NCBI GenBank assembly: GCA_019828595.1
Contig: JAHQRK010000007.1
Coordinates: 2,170,001 to 2,234,000, forward strand
Length of the DNA stretch: 64,000 nucleotides
Source of the DNA: Aphanomyces cochlioides
Lineage: Eukaryota > Oomycota > Saprolegniomycetes > Saprolegniales > Verrucalvaceae
Reading direction: 5' to 3'
Below the pieces are notes generated by a model. It saw only the letters and a list, made by a program, of their open reading frames with translations. It was not told the DNA's origin and did not search any database. Below, piece by piece: positions 55,104 through 64,000 of this stretch; positions within the stretch are counted from its first letter, which is position 1; each line of letters begins with the position of its first letter. The translations under genes were made by a program, and so were the position numbers.

Positions 55104-58100
55104 ATGAACGAGGGGCAAGACATTCAAGAAAAGAAGCATGGACGAAGTCACAGTGCTCCTCATGGGCAGGCGAAGGAGCGACCTTCACTTGGAATAGACC
55201 AGCCAAATGCCCAATCGGCAAATGAAGGTCAGCTCAAGCCAAGGCAAAGTCGTCATAAAAAGCAAATTGACAAGTCGGACGAAGGCACAGCAGAGGCAAT
55301 CATGACGGAATCGACAAAAGCTACAGATAGAACAGAGCTGTCCTCGTCGAGACGGCGAAAGAAGCAGAATACAGCTCCCTCACAAGTCGATGTGATCAAA
55401 CCACTAGACCAAGATGAAACCAAAGCTGCACACCAAGCTCATGTGTCCAATGCATCCCTAAATGCGCCGAATAGAAGTTCCAAGGAAATAGCCACGAAGA
55501 ACGTGGATAAGACAAGTAAGACGCCAAATGATGACCACAAACAGTCTCCGGGGAAGGCAGTTCCAGCGACTAGTAGCGATGTTCAACTGCAGCAGCGGGA
55601 CACAGCAAACGAAGCTACCACTCCTGGGAAATCGAAGAAGGGCTTCCGTGCTCGAAGGGCACCTCGTAAGAAAGAGGTATCGACAGTTGTAGATGAAGAG
55701 CCCAATGTACAATCTGCCAATGCCGTACTGTCCAAACCACGACGCAGCCGTCGGGGGTCTCAAAGAAAAACGGCTATCAAAGGCTCCAAAGAGCACGACG
55801 AGAAGCAATCAACAGACATTGCAGCTGGCGTAGATACTGGACCGATTAATCAGCATTCCATCCAACTAGAGGAGTCTTTCCAGCAAACTTCCACCAACGC
55901 ACTGAATACCGACGATATAGAAGCCAAACATCGAGCAAGCACGTCGAATGAATCTCAAGAAGTTGCAGAGACCAGCTCAAAGTCACCAACTACCACGGAT
56001 AAAGAGAATGGCGTACGAAGTAAGTCATCCAATGACGAAGACAAACCAACATCAGGGACGAAACTGCGTACAAAGAACAAAGCAAGAGATAGAACAAGGC
56101 AATTAAAACCAAGTACTCAAGCCGAGGCCGCTGAAAACGAAAAATCAAGTGAGGCAGGTGGTGCTGACTCTTCCAACAAAGAAATAATCAGAAGTGGGGA
56201 CATTGCCATTAACGCGAAGATTGAACCCATTCGTACTCGCACCTCAAAAACTATTGTATATGAGGAACACTTGCCTCTGGAAGCCATTCAGTCTGGCTTG
56301 GATTCTGGCAAGTTTGTCGTCGGCAATCTTCGCATTAACAAGCAAAATCGACAAGATGGCTACGTGACAGTCCCAGGCCTCGACCGCGATGTCTACATTG
56401 ATGGAATAAAAAATCAAAACCGAGCTCTTGATGGCGACACGGTCGTGCTATCCATACTGCCCCAACGAGCATGGCGAACTCGCGATGTGAAAGCTGCTAT
56501 CTCCACGAGTGCATCGATATCTCTAGCCCCGTCGACGGATTTTTCCTCCACACTGCAGGCTTTGTGGAACCCACAGATAAAAGCTGTCGAAAAAGCTCCT
56601 AAAGAAGCCCCAGTGCAAGCCGTCGAACTGCAAGAGCACATCCTGACACTCCAAGCACGTTTAAAGAAATCCAAAATGCAACCCACGGCTAAAGTGGTGC
56701 ATATTCTCAAGCGCACCACTGAGCCATACGTTGGTATCATCCGCGTTGGCAAGGAATCTGCATTGTTCGATGCATTCGACAAGCGATTACCCCGTAGTAT
56801 TCGCATCCCCATCGATGATATGCCTGAGAAGTATCGCAAGACGGCGAGGCAATTTGCTCTATCGACGCTTTGCCTCTGCAGAGTGACCTCGTGGTCGCCA
56901 GCCCATCGGTCGCCCAATGTAAGTCTCGCTTGATGTTATTGCATGGCAATTACGATATCACCTAGGGTACATTTATCGAAGTCGTTGGTCCAGCCATGTC
57001 GGTCGAATCGGACATTCGTGCGCTTTTAGCCACCAACAACTTGCTCGGCCACCTGAAACCTTTCTCGAAGCAAATTGAATCTTCGCTACCAAGCAGCTCT
57101 AACTGGAAAATTCCTGTGAGTGAGCTCAAAGTCCGCCGTGATTTACGCGACTGGACCATCTTTTCCATCGACCCGTGGACAGCTCGAGATTTAGACGACG
57201 CCATGTCGATACGTCCACTCGAAAACGACATTTTTGAAATTGGCGTCCATATTGCCGACGTGTCGTACTTCATAAAAGAAGGCACTGAGTTGGACGTGGA
57301 AGCCCAAGACCGATGCACCAGTGTGTACTTAATGAATCAAGTGCTTCCCATGCTGCCGCGTGTCCTCTGTGAGCATTTATGTTCACTCAATGCGTCAGTA
57401 GACCGTCTCGCCTTCTCGGTACTTCGTTTCCCTTACATAAATGAGCTCATGCTAATTAGGTCTTGTGGCACATGCGTGGCGATGGCTCCCTCGTCTCTGA
57501 CGCCCCCATTTGGTTTGGCAAGACTATTATTCGTTCTTGCTGTCAAATGGATTACGGCACTGCTCAGCGCATACTTGAAGGCGAAGAATCGTTTGAATGG
57601 CCACGAGAACCGACGGGCGGGCACTCGAAAGAAACGATTGCTAAATGCGTCAACGATTTGGGTCGAATTGCTCGCGCTCGTCGTTCGCAGCGGTTTGCAT
57701 CGGGCGCTGTGCAATTGCATCGTCCCAAGCTAAGTTTTGAGCTCGATGAAGCTGGCAATCCGATAGCGATGAAGGAATATCCCATCCGTGAAAGCAACCA
57801 TCTTGTCGAGGAGTTTATGCTCATGGCGAATTATCTCGTGGCGCAGCACCTCTTGCAGCACGGACCAGCGGTCTTGCGGCACCATTTACCCCCTGAGGCC
57901 ACCAAGTGGGAAAATGCATGGCATCATCTTGAAGGCTGTGGCTTTAAAATGGATCCAACGACGACGCTGACGCAGTGGCTTGCACAAGTGGGCCAAAAAT
58001 ATGGCGAAGTCGCGCTGAAAACTGTGCAGCACTTCTTGACAAAGCCGATGTCGACGGCAGAGTACATAATTGCCGACCAGTTGACCGACTACCATCGTCA

Positions 58101-58633
58101 TTTTGCATTGAATTTGCCGTATTATACACATTTTACCTCGCCCATCCGACGGTACTCGATGGAATCTCATGGTGTAGTGACATCTTTGTAGATATGCCGA
58201 CGTGCTCGTCCATCGCTTGTTGGAGAAGATATTGACTGGAACCTCAGTCAAGCTCCAAGAGGACGTTGTCGATCGATGCAACACTCAAAAAATGAACTCA
58301 AAGAATGCGCAGCAACAATGTGACAAGTTGTTTCTCACACGGTATGTTAAACACACCGGCGAGATTGAAACGACGGCGACTGTCGTTGGTGTCGGCGCGA
58401 GGAGCTTCACAGTGCTCTTGTTGGCGTATGGCTTTGAGCAACGGATAAATGCCATGGACGTCGCCAAGAAATTTGATTTCAATGAAGTGTCCAACGTACT
58501 CCATCTCACTTTGAGTGGCGGAGAGACCTTGGTGCTGGCTTTGTTTGCCCCCGTGAATGTGAAGATCACGACGACGAATGGATTGCCCCTCGAACTTGTC
58601 TTTCGCTTATGCCCCCCAGAACCTGGACTGTAA
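55104..58633 (+). CDS. DIS3L2: DIS3-like exoribonuclease 2 (RNase II/R family)
   Basis: Four exons (55104-56918, 56966-57418, 57460-58151, 58192-58633) with introns of 47, 41 and 40 bp encode about 1133 residues. An ATG at 55047 would add 19 residues, but an initiator-like TCACTCC lies after it. Residues 1-370 are a charged, disordered region. From about 385 the cold-shock domain begins with HLPLEAIQSGLDSGKFVVGN and VTVPGLDRDVYIDGIKNQNR, closely resembling DIS3L2. The RNB domain starts at about 650 and has the active-site aspartates in DPWTARDLDDAMSI (about 674-687). Further family blocks are EIGVHIADVSYFIKEGTELD, RESNHLVEEFMLMANYLVAQ and HFTSPIRRYADVLVHRLL, the last across a splice. The C-terminal S1 region follows. 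No N-terminal PIN domain is seen, which fits DIS3L2 rather than DIS3. The enzyme degrades uridylated RNAs 3'-5' in the cytoplasm. Confidence 0.93.
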
Positions 58634-58654
58634 TACCGGTACTACAAAGCGCAT

Positions 58655-59044
58655 TTAATTATCTCTTATATCTTTGAAGCGATTCATTGTCGCCACGTCT
58701 GACTTCATCTGGAAGTCAAGGAGATTGAATTTATCTTGCAGTGCGCTTGGATCCCCCTGCGGTTCTGGCATCGATCCGACCAGTTTCTTGCACTTGGCCA
58801 GATCAGAGCAGAGAATTGCATATGCGTAGCATCGCCCCCAGAGCCATTTGTTCTCTGCCCTGATTCTTCGTTGGTTGTGGAGCTGCTTTTCCAAGTGAGT
58901 GGCTTGTTTCAAGAGCTCGCCCCTCTCTAAACGACTCTGTCGGCGGAGGATTTGTTGGCGAGTGCGGTTGTAGCAGCGTTTCGAGTGGGAACACTTGAAT
59001 GCCGACGCGAGGATGTAGCTCAAGCGGAGCTTCTCTAATGGCAT
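58655..59044 (-). CDS. Short bZIP-type protein
   Basis: 129 residues from the ATG at 59044. The basic region CYNRTRQQILRRQSRLERGE has the N-x7-R signature of bZIP factors (N, then R eight residues on), followed by LLKQATHLEKQLHNQRRIRA with heptad leucines. The C-terminal half (LWGRCYAYAILCSDLAKCKK) is a separate helical region. An initiator-like TCATTTTGAAATTTT lies about 10-25 bases upstream. It tail-to-tail flanks the exoribonuclease gene with only 21 bases between stops. Probable transcription factor; DNA target unknown. Confidence 0.65.
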   Translation of the reverse strand: MPLEKLRLSYILASAFKCSHSKRCYNRTRQQILRRQSRLERGELLKQATHLEKQLHNQRRIRAENKWLWGRCYAYAILCSDLAKCKKLVGSMPEPQGDPSALQDKFNLLDFQMKSDVATMNRFKDIRDN

Positions 59045-59054
59045 CAACGACGTG

Positions 59055-59069
59055 AAAATTTCAAAATGA
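59055..59069 (-). promoter_or_regulatory. Initiator-like element of the first bZIP gene
   Basis: TCATTTTGAAATTTT on the minus strand, one or two changes from the oomycete consensus, directly upstream of the start. Confidence 0.5.
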
Positions 59070-60065
59070 CGACTACGATGCGACCCAACGACAATCGCAG
59101 GGGGGGTTGGACGAACATGTCGTGTTCATTTTTGTTCTGGCCTTGAGTGTTGTTGTCAGACAAGAGAATGAAATGTCAGATCAAGCCAACACAGTCAATC
59201 GTCCGTTCGACAGGACCGAGCACACACAATGCTGATGATAGGAGGCAATTCACGACCCCAACAGACCATCATACGCTTGGTGGTCGTCCGCAGATGGAAG
59301 ACGATTCCGAGTACATGAAACACGGGTGGAGCTGAAGGGAGCTCGAACGAAATTATCGTCAACAAGGCGGGAGAAGCAAGCTGGAAAAACATTGAGTAAT
59401 AATAACTCGGAGGTTGTGTCAATAAGTTTCCGCAGGCGATTACGTGGCAAGCTGTCATATGCTCTGTATGTAGCATGCGAGTTTTTCACGGGAAGCAAAC
59501 GAATGGAGCCCATGACAGCCATTCGAACGACTGATCTGTCTGTAAATCTCCTCAACATTGAAGTAGGACGATCTGCACTTTGACTGTGTATGTACTACGT
59601 AGTAATCAACCCTACTCAGTCGTGGAAACAGAAAGTTTTGACTTTGACGCTGCCAGTCCCGACCTGTGTGAACGAAACATCAAGCCCAAGTACTCAAGTT
59701 GGCCATATTGACTGTAGTTGACAGGGAAGAGTGAAAGATGAAATGGAGTGTACGCACGGCAATTTACAGTATTCCGACTTTAAAGTGGACCAGTTTCAAG
59801 CTTTTCTAGCCTTGAAATCGCCAAAATGGAGCTGAATAACCACCACAACGGCGAAAAAACTCTGCAGTTGACACTTTGGCCTTTCATGAGACACTGAACG
59901 ATTGAAACTCGGCCAAGATAGAGCAGAGAAAGTAGTTGATATACTAGTAGTATTCATCATCTTTGCCTGGTGAATTGTGAAGTTCCCTTATCTAAGTATT
60001 GCGGTCGATGAGCTCGTCGACGAGTTGTTGTCGCTGCGGCGTGGATCGCAGCTTTTGACCCACTC
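59070..60065. other. Spacer between the two bZIP genes
   Basis: No independent gene seen. At the right end (59992-60065) an alternative frame of the second bZIP gene continues as RQQLVDELIDRNT and may be its true C-terminus. Confidence 0.4.
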
Positions 60066-60452
60066 TTACTGTGCCGACGATTCGGTCTGTGTCGGTGGTG
60101 GCAGCACTTCTGGGATCCTCAGCGGGCTGTTCTGTCGTTCTAGGAGCATCTGTCGAATCTTCCCTCGTCGGTGCTTGGCTTGGAGGAGTCGTAGCTGCAG
60201 CTCTAAATCTTTCACTTGGCGCTCGAGGTGCAGTCGCTCGATTTTTTCCCGGTGCCTCAAGTTGCGCTGCCGTACTCGGTTATAAATTAGCTTGAGCTCG
60301 GAGCTCTTGCGTTCGGGTGACAATGGCGAGTCGGATCGCTGCGACGACGCTTTCGGGCTCGTTCGTTCGTGGCTTGTCGCCTCTCGCTGTGTTGGTGACG
60401 TCCGCTTGTCGTTTGTGTGGAGAATAAAACTGAGCTGTGTTTTCGAGTCCAT
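60066..60452 (-). CDS. Short bZIP-type protein
   Basis: 128 residues from the ATG at 60452 (MDSKTQLSFILHT). A Ser/Thr/Pro-rich N-terminus precedes the basic region LIYNRVRQRNLRHREKIERL, which has N-x7-R as in bZIP factors, then a zipper (LERQVKDLELQLRLLQAKHR). The Y-N-R-x-R-Q-x-x-L-R core is shared with the protein at 58655, so the two are paralogues or members of one oomycete subfamily. After the zipper the frame stops at 60066, but a one-base shift gives a helical tail (QKLRSTPQRQQLVDELIDRN) ending at 59992, so the annotated end may be wrong. Confidence 0.7.
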   Translation of the reverse strand: MDSKTQLSFILHTNDKRTSPTQREATSHERTSPKASSQRSDSPLSPERKSSELKLIYNRVRQRNLRHREKIERLHLERQVKDLELQLRLLQAKHRRGKIRQMLLERQNSPLRIPEVLPPPTQTESSAQ

Positions 60453-60471
60453 GAGATGGTCACAAGTGTGC

Positions 60472-60485
60472 AAATTTGAAAATGA
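60472..60485 (-). promoter_or_regulatory. Initiator-like element of the second bZIP gene
   Basis: TCATTTTCAAATTT on the minus strand, about 20 bases before the ATG; one deletion away from the oomycete consensus. Confidence 0.5.
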
Positions 60486-60611
60486 ACTGTGTCATCCATC
60501 ACTAATCTTGATCACACTTGAGCAGGAAGAGTTGTCAACCTCTTGCATTTATTTATGTCTTCACAAAGATGATTGTTTGTTATACTGTGTATAGTCTACG
60601 TTCATGATTAT

Positions 60612-60668
60612 CGAGACAATTATTGAGACTAAAATCGAGACAATTATTGAGACTAAAATCGAGACAAT
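60612..60668. repeat. 24-bp tandem repeat, 2.4 copies
   Basis: CGAGACAATTATTGAGACTAAAAT occurs twice in full and a third time as CGAGACAAT. Within each unit GAGACAATTA and GAGACTAAAA are half-repeats. Confidence 0.85.
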
Positions 60669-62487
60669 CCAAATCGCTATATAAAATCCTATATTTCAAA
60701 TTATCTCTGTAATTAAAGTGCGATGTTGTGTTAGGTCGTCAATGTATTTCGTGTTTGCGTGCACCATATGAACCCTGAAATATGTCGACACAGAGGAAAT
60801 ACAACAAATATTTATGGACAATGATTTTTGTATTTAGTGTAAATTCATCTAATGACAACGAAGAGCGTGATGCCACACTACGCGCAAGCTCATAAAGAAA
60901 TTCGCGGGGCAATTGCCATAACCACTGCTGTTTTTCGTGTCGAGCGAGCGACTGCATGTAGCGAAAAATTCTAGTGCCTACGCTTGATTGGATTTAAGTT
61001 GCGTCGTGACTACTTCGTGGCGTGGCATTTTGCTCTCCACTAAATGTGGAAAAAGCGCTCATGAGTTCAAAATAACCATCATGCTCAATCCTTGGTAAGC
61101 AATACACAACCAGATTGGATATGGTAGGGTAGAAATACGTTGTGATTGCATTGAGAATCATATACGGCTCTTACGCTGACTTCGGTAAATCCACCAAGTT
61201 TTCTTGTCTTTTCAGAATTAACAAACTTCACACTAAATTCACATTTAAATATTTAATGGAAAAGAGTTGTGAAATCACTTCGTATTGTGAAATTCCTCAA
61301 ACGAATTAATGCAGGTTGTCGTGACGTTTCGAGTGAAATCTCAGAGAGAATAAACCGAAACCCATCGCGTGAACTTGGACAATGCAACCACAGATTGTAC
61401 TGTAGCCACTCTTTTTCCAGCGAAGTAATGTATTCTACCACGCATGATTACACGTTGGGATATCTTTACACACTTCATCACTTAATACGTCCTGGGCTAG
61501 ACACGAAGGAGCACGTTTTTTGCAGTCAGTAGAGCTGCGAGGCGACCACTCTTACACTACGAGCTACTGTGTCCAACGGCAGCGTCCGCCGCATCGAGGG
61601 CTGTCAATGATTTCGAACTGCATACATAAATATAGCTGTCGATTACTCGATCCCATGTAGCCTAATCTTGTGGACTCTCTAGCCTGACTTACCACTTGTC
61701 TTTCGTCTTCGTCGTGCAATCATGAAAGAGGCAACTCGAGTGAGATATTTGAGTGGACGTCAGCGATAGCACCATATACAGTTGCAATATTTTGTCAGGC
61801 TCGAAGCCATGACGGTGGATTCTGGACGTGAAAGCAAAGAGAGCTTCCAGCTGGTTATGCGATATCCTGCCCAGCTATCTCGTCGGCAAACCAGCTACGA
61901 GATCTGGTCGGTTAGCAATCTTGAATGTTTGATTACACAGCACTAGCTTTACTAAACTGTTCAACTTTGCAGGCGCAGTTTTCGTCAGACCAGTGGCGCA
62001 GCGCTGTCCAGCTGTCAAGTTCGCATCCCCCAAGTCCATTTTTCGTCAGACTTGCCAACGGTCTGACCAGTTTGCAACACTGGATGCTGGGATCATTGGG
62101 CTCTACGAAGCCCTCGAGGAACTTTCGATTTTCGATGCGGGCTCCAATTTCCGTCAGTCTCGAGCGCTTGACACGCCACAACACTGCGATTTCATTGTCT
62201 CGTCGAGCACAATCCAGACATAAGTACAGCCTCGATGCACCTGCTTTGTAATCCAAGCTACGAGATGAAGGCGGCAGCAACAACTATTTCGAGACGCCAC
62301 GAGCTGTGATCTTCATGAAGTGCTCATGTGTCGGGTTGCTGTGTTGATTGATAAAAATGAAAAATAAATAAACGAAAATATAAATTAAATGAAAATAGAA
62401 ATAAATGGTATGAAAAACAAATAATTTTTTTTACAATTTCTTTGTTTGACACGTCAGTTTGGCGCAACGAGGAAGCAGGGAATCGGC
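60669..62487. other. Spacer before the second kinase
   Basis: 1.8 kb. Overlapping open frames on both strands at about 61925-62283 are about 110 codons long but have no recognisable domain or initiator, so no gene is called. The last 100 bases before the kinase are AT-rich. Confidence 0.4.
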
Positions 62488-64000
62488 ATGGATGAAATGA
62501 GCCCCGATTTGGTCGCTGTCTTGGAAAGCTTGCTTGTAGACACCACCACCGTCCATGTCGCTCTGCTTCGGCCACTCTATGATTGTCTCGACGCAGCGGA
62601 TGGCCACGGACCTGCGCTACAGCTTGTTGCAAGTTGGATGCAAGAATGTAGCGCGTGGATTGCCCTCGCAACTTCGGACGAAGATGCTCGACGACGTCGT
62701 TTGGCCGTGCTCAAACTCGAACAATTGCTTGAAGCTTACTTGGACGACTTGATTCCTGACTACCCCCCGGCGTTTTACCGTGGAGACTCGTCATTCTATG
62801 AAGATGCACCACAACCAAACGAATACGTTGTTGCACGCAGTCCACCAACAAATTTCCGCGGAACCGACGAATGGAATCCATCCTACGACGTCCTATCACC
62901 CACACATGCGTTCAACCCAACCTTCTTTGCAAGGTCGCTTGTTTCCCGATCTATTTCCGAGCCTTCACATGTGCAAAACAGCTTCAATGGTGGTGATATC
63001 GACCCCGTTCTCTTTACAGCCTATGCACCGCCTTGCGTTAATCCATCCATGGCGTTTCCCTTTTCAATTTGGGCTTTTCTCGCCCACCAGCGCGATGAAA
63101 TGCACGAACGAGCGACTGCGGATTCGTCCAGCCAACATATATCAAGGGACATCCTCTTTCCACTTCGCCGAGGTGCACTAGCTCACGTCCGCCTGGAAGT
63201 CCCGACAGGATTCATCCTCGAAGACAATCCAACGAAAGCGCTTTCATGGGAAGGCGATGTGACTGGCGTCGATTTCCACGTCCGCTCGACGTCAACTGTC
63301 CAACCAGGGCAAGTACTCTTCAAAGCTACCATTATCGTCGGTGCATCCGTTATGGTTCTCCGTGCTTTCGTTTTCGTCGCAGCAGCGCGGCCATTCTCAC
63401 ACGAGGAAGACATGCTAGCGCCGCTAGACGCTGAGCTTGAAATGCTAGACATCACGTATGACGAAGTTCCATTTCAAGATCTTGAGCTTCATGAGATGGT
63501 CGGCCGTGGCCACTTTGGGGATGCATTTCGTGCGACATACAATGGCAAGTCCGTCGTTGTCAAGACCGTCCGTGGCCAAGATTTCGGAACATCGACTGAG
63601 GAAATCGTCAAGGAATTCCGCCACGAAGCTGCCGTGCTCAACATGTTTGGCCATCATCCCAATATTGTCCCCTTTGTCGGCGCGTCCACCGATCCATCAG
63701 CGACACTGGCGCTCATTACAGAGTTTATTCCATGCGGAAGCTTGGAAGATCAACTGGCGAGTCATCCACAAAGGTGGTCCGTCAGGGAAAAAACTGCGAT
63801 CCTCGCAGATTCCGCCACGGGTTTGCTCAATGTCCACGAAGGAGGCTTTGTCCATCGAGACATCGCAGCTCGAAATGTCCTGGTCGATGGCCAAGACCGA
63901 GCAAAATTGTGTGACTTTGGCATGTGTCGACGAGTCCAAGCTGCTGCGACGGGCATGAACTTTGAATCAGGCGTCGGACCGCTCCAGTACATGGCACCAG
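62488..64000 (+). CDS. TKL protein kinase, cytosolic paralogue (3' end beyond window)
   Basis: A continuous frame of 504 codons from the ATG at 62488 to the window edge, with no intron. The N-terminus (about 1-190) is helical then disordered and has no transmembrane segment. The module shared with the kinase at 52116 follows: FSIWAFLAHQRDEMHE at about 192, GALAHVRLEVPTGFILEDNP, GQVLFKATIIVGASVMVLRA. The kinase domain starts at about 335: GRGHFGDAFRATY, VVVK (K359), HRDIAARN at 456, CDFGMCRR, and MAP of the activation-segment end, where the window stops. The other kinase has an intron at VVVK that is absent here. Probable TKL kinase; substrate unknown. Confidence 0.92.
   Translation, partial: MDEMSPDLVAVLESLLVDTTTVHVALLRPLYDCLDAADGHGPALQLVASWMQECSAWIALATSDEDARRRRLAVLKLEQLLEAYLDDLIPDYPPAFYRGDSSFYEDAPQPNEYVVARSPPTNFRGTDEWNPSYDVLSPTHAFNPTFFARSLVSRSISEPSHVQNSFNGGDIDPVLFTAYAPPCVNPSMAFPFSIWAFLAHQRDEMHERATADSSSQHISRDILFPLRRGALAHVRLEVPTGFILEDNPTKALSWEGDVTGVDFHVRSTSTVQPGQVLFKATIIVGASVMVLRAFVFVAAARPFSHEEDMLAPLDAELEMLDITYDEVPFQDLELHEMVGRGHFGDAFRATYNGKSVVVKTVRGQDFGTSTEEIVKEFRHEAAVLNMFGHHPNIVPFVGASTDPSATLALITEFIPCGSLEDQLASHPQRWSVREKTAILADSATGLLNVHEGGFVHRDIAARNVLVDGQDRAKLCDFGMCRRVQAAATGMNFESGVGPLQYMAP

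Noticed and set aside
61925..62283. Gene on either strand in the spacer before the second kinase
   Set aside because: Overlapping frames on both strands, no domain, no promoter-like motif, no paralogue in the window.
1..64000. CRISPR arrays, operons or prokaryotic genes
   Set aside because: Spliceosomal introns, LTR and LINE elements and eukaryotic domain content show nuclear eukaryotic DNA; no direct-repeat arrays with spacers occur.

Overview
The window is nuclear DNA of a filamentous eukaryotic microbe, most likely an oomycete and plausibly of the Saprolegnia/Aphanomyces side. Reasons: protein-coding genes carry GT-AG introns that are mostly 38-53 bp; several genes have the oomycete initiator pattern (TCATTYYNCAWTTT-like) a few bases to about 60 bases before the start codon; there are TKL kinases with HRDIAARN loops, an RGS-RGS-DENN fusion, short bZIP proteins with a Y-N-R-x-R-Q basic region, and a mix of Copia, LINE, pogo, Merlin and PIF/Harbinger elements. 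The species cannot be fixed from sequence alone.

Layout. 1-10 kb is ordinary gene space: a multi-exon membrane protein with an N-terminal WW domain (left edge, minus), a D-type-like cyclin, ribosomal protein uL23 (RPL23A), a protein with two RGS domains followed by a DENN module, and a small multipass membrane protein with a 5'-truncated tandem copy.

10-49 kb is a transposon-rich stretch seeded with seven copies of one gene family (about 200 residues: a conserved N-terminal helical domain plus ankyrin-like repeats). Some copies are intact, some frameshifted, and one is cut in two by a Copia element with a 5-bp target duplication. The mobile elements include a 306-bp Harbinger-type MITE (TTA duplication), a 5.8-kb Copia element with unusually short LTRs, a 9.3-kb full-length LINE with a 16-bp target duplication and a PHD-like finger between RT and RNase H, a pogo-like element with about 36-bp terminal repeats and TA duplication, a Merlin (IS1595/ISXO2-like) element, two PIF/Harbinger transposase genes (one with its Myb/SANT-like partner), and a 921-bp foldback element with about 217-bp arms. 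Most transposase and pol genes are broken by frameshifts or nonsense codons that look like transitions.

49-64 kb returns to gene space: two small basic proteins with related C-termini (one only 57 residues), a membrane-anchored TKL kinase, a DIS3L2-type exoribonuclease divergently transcribed from it across a CCAAT-rich spacer, two short bZIP proteins, and at the right edge a second TKL kinase related to the first but without its transmembrane part. The host genes suggest signalling (RGS, DENN, cyclin, TKL kinases), translation (uL23) and RNA decay (DIS3L2). There is no operon-like organisation.
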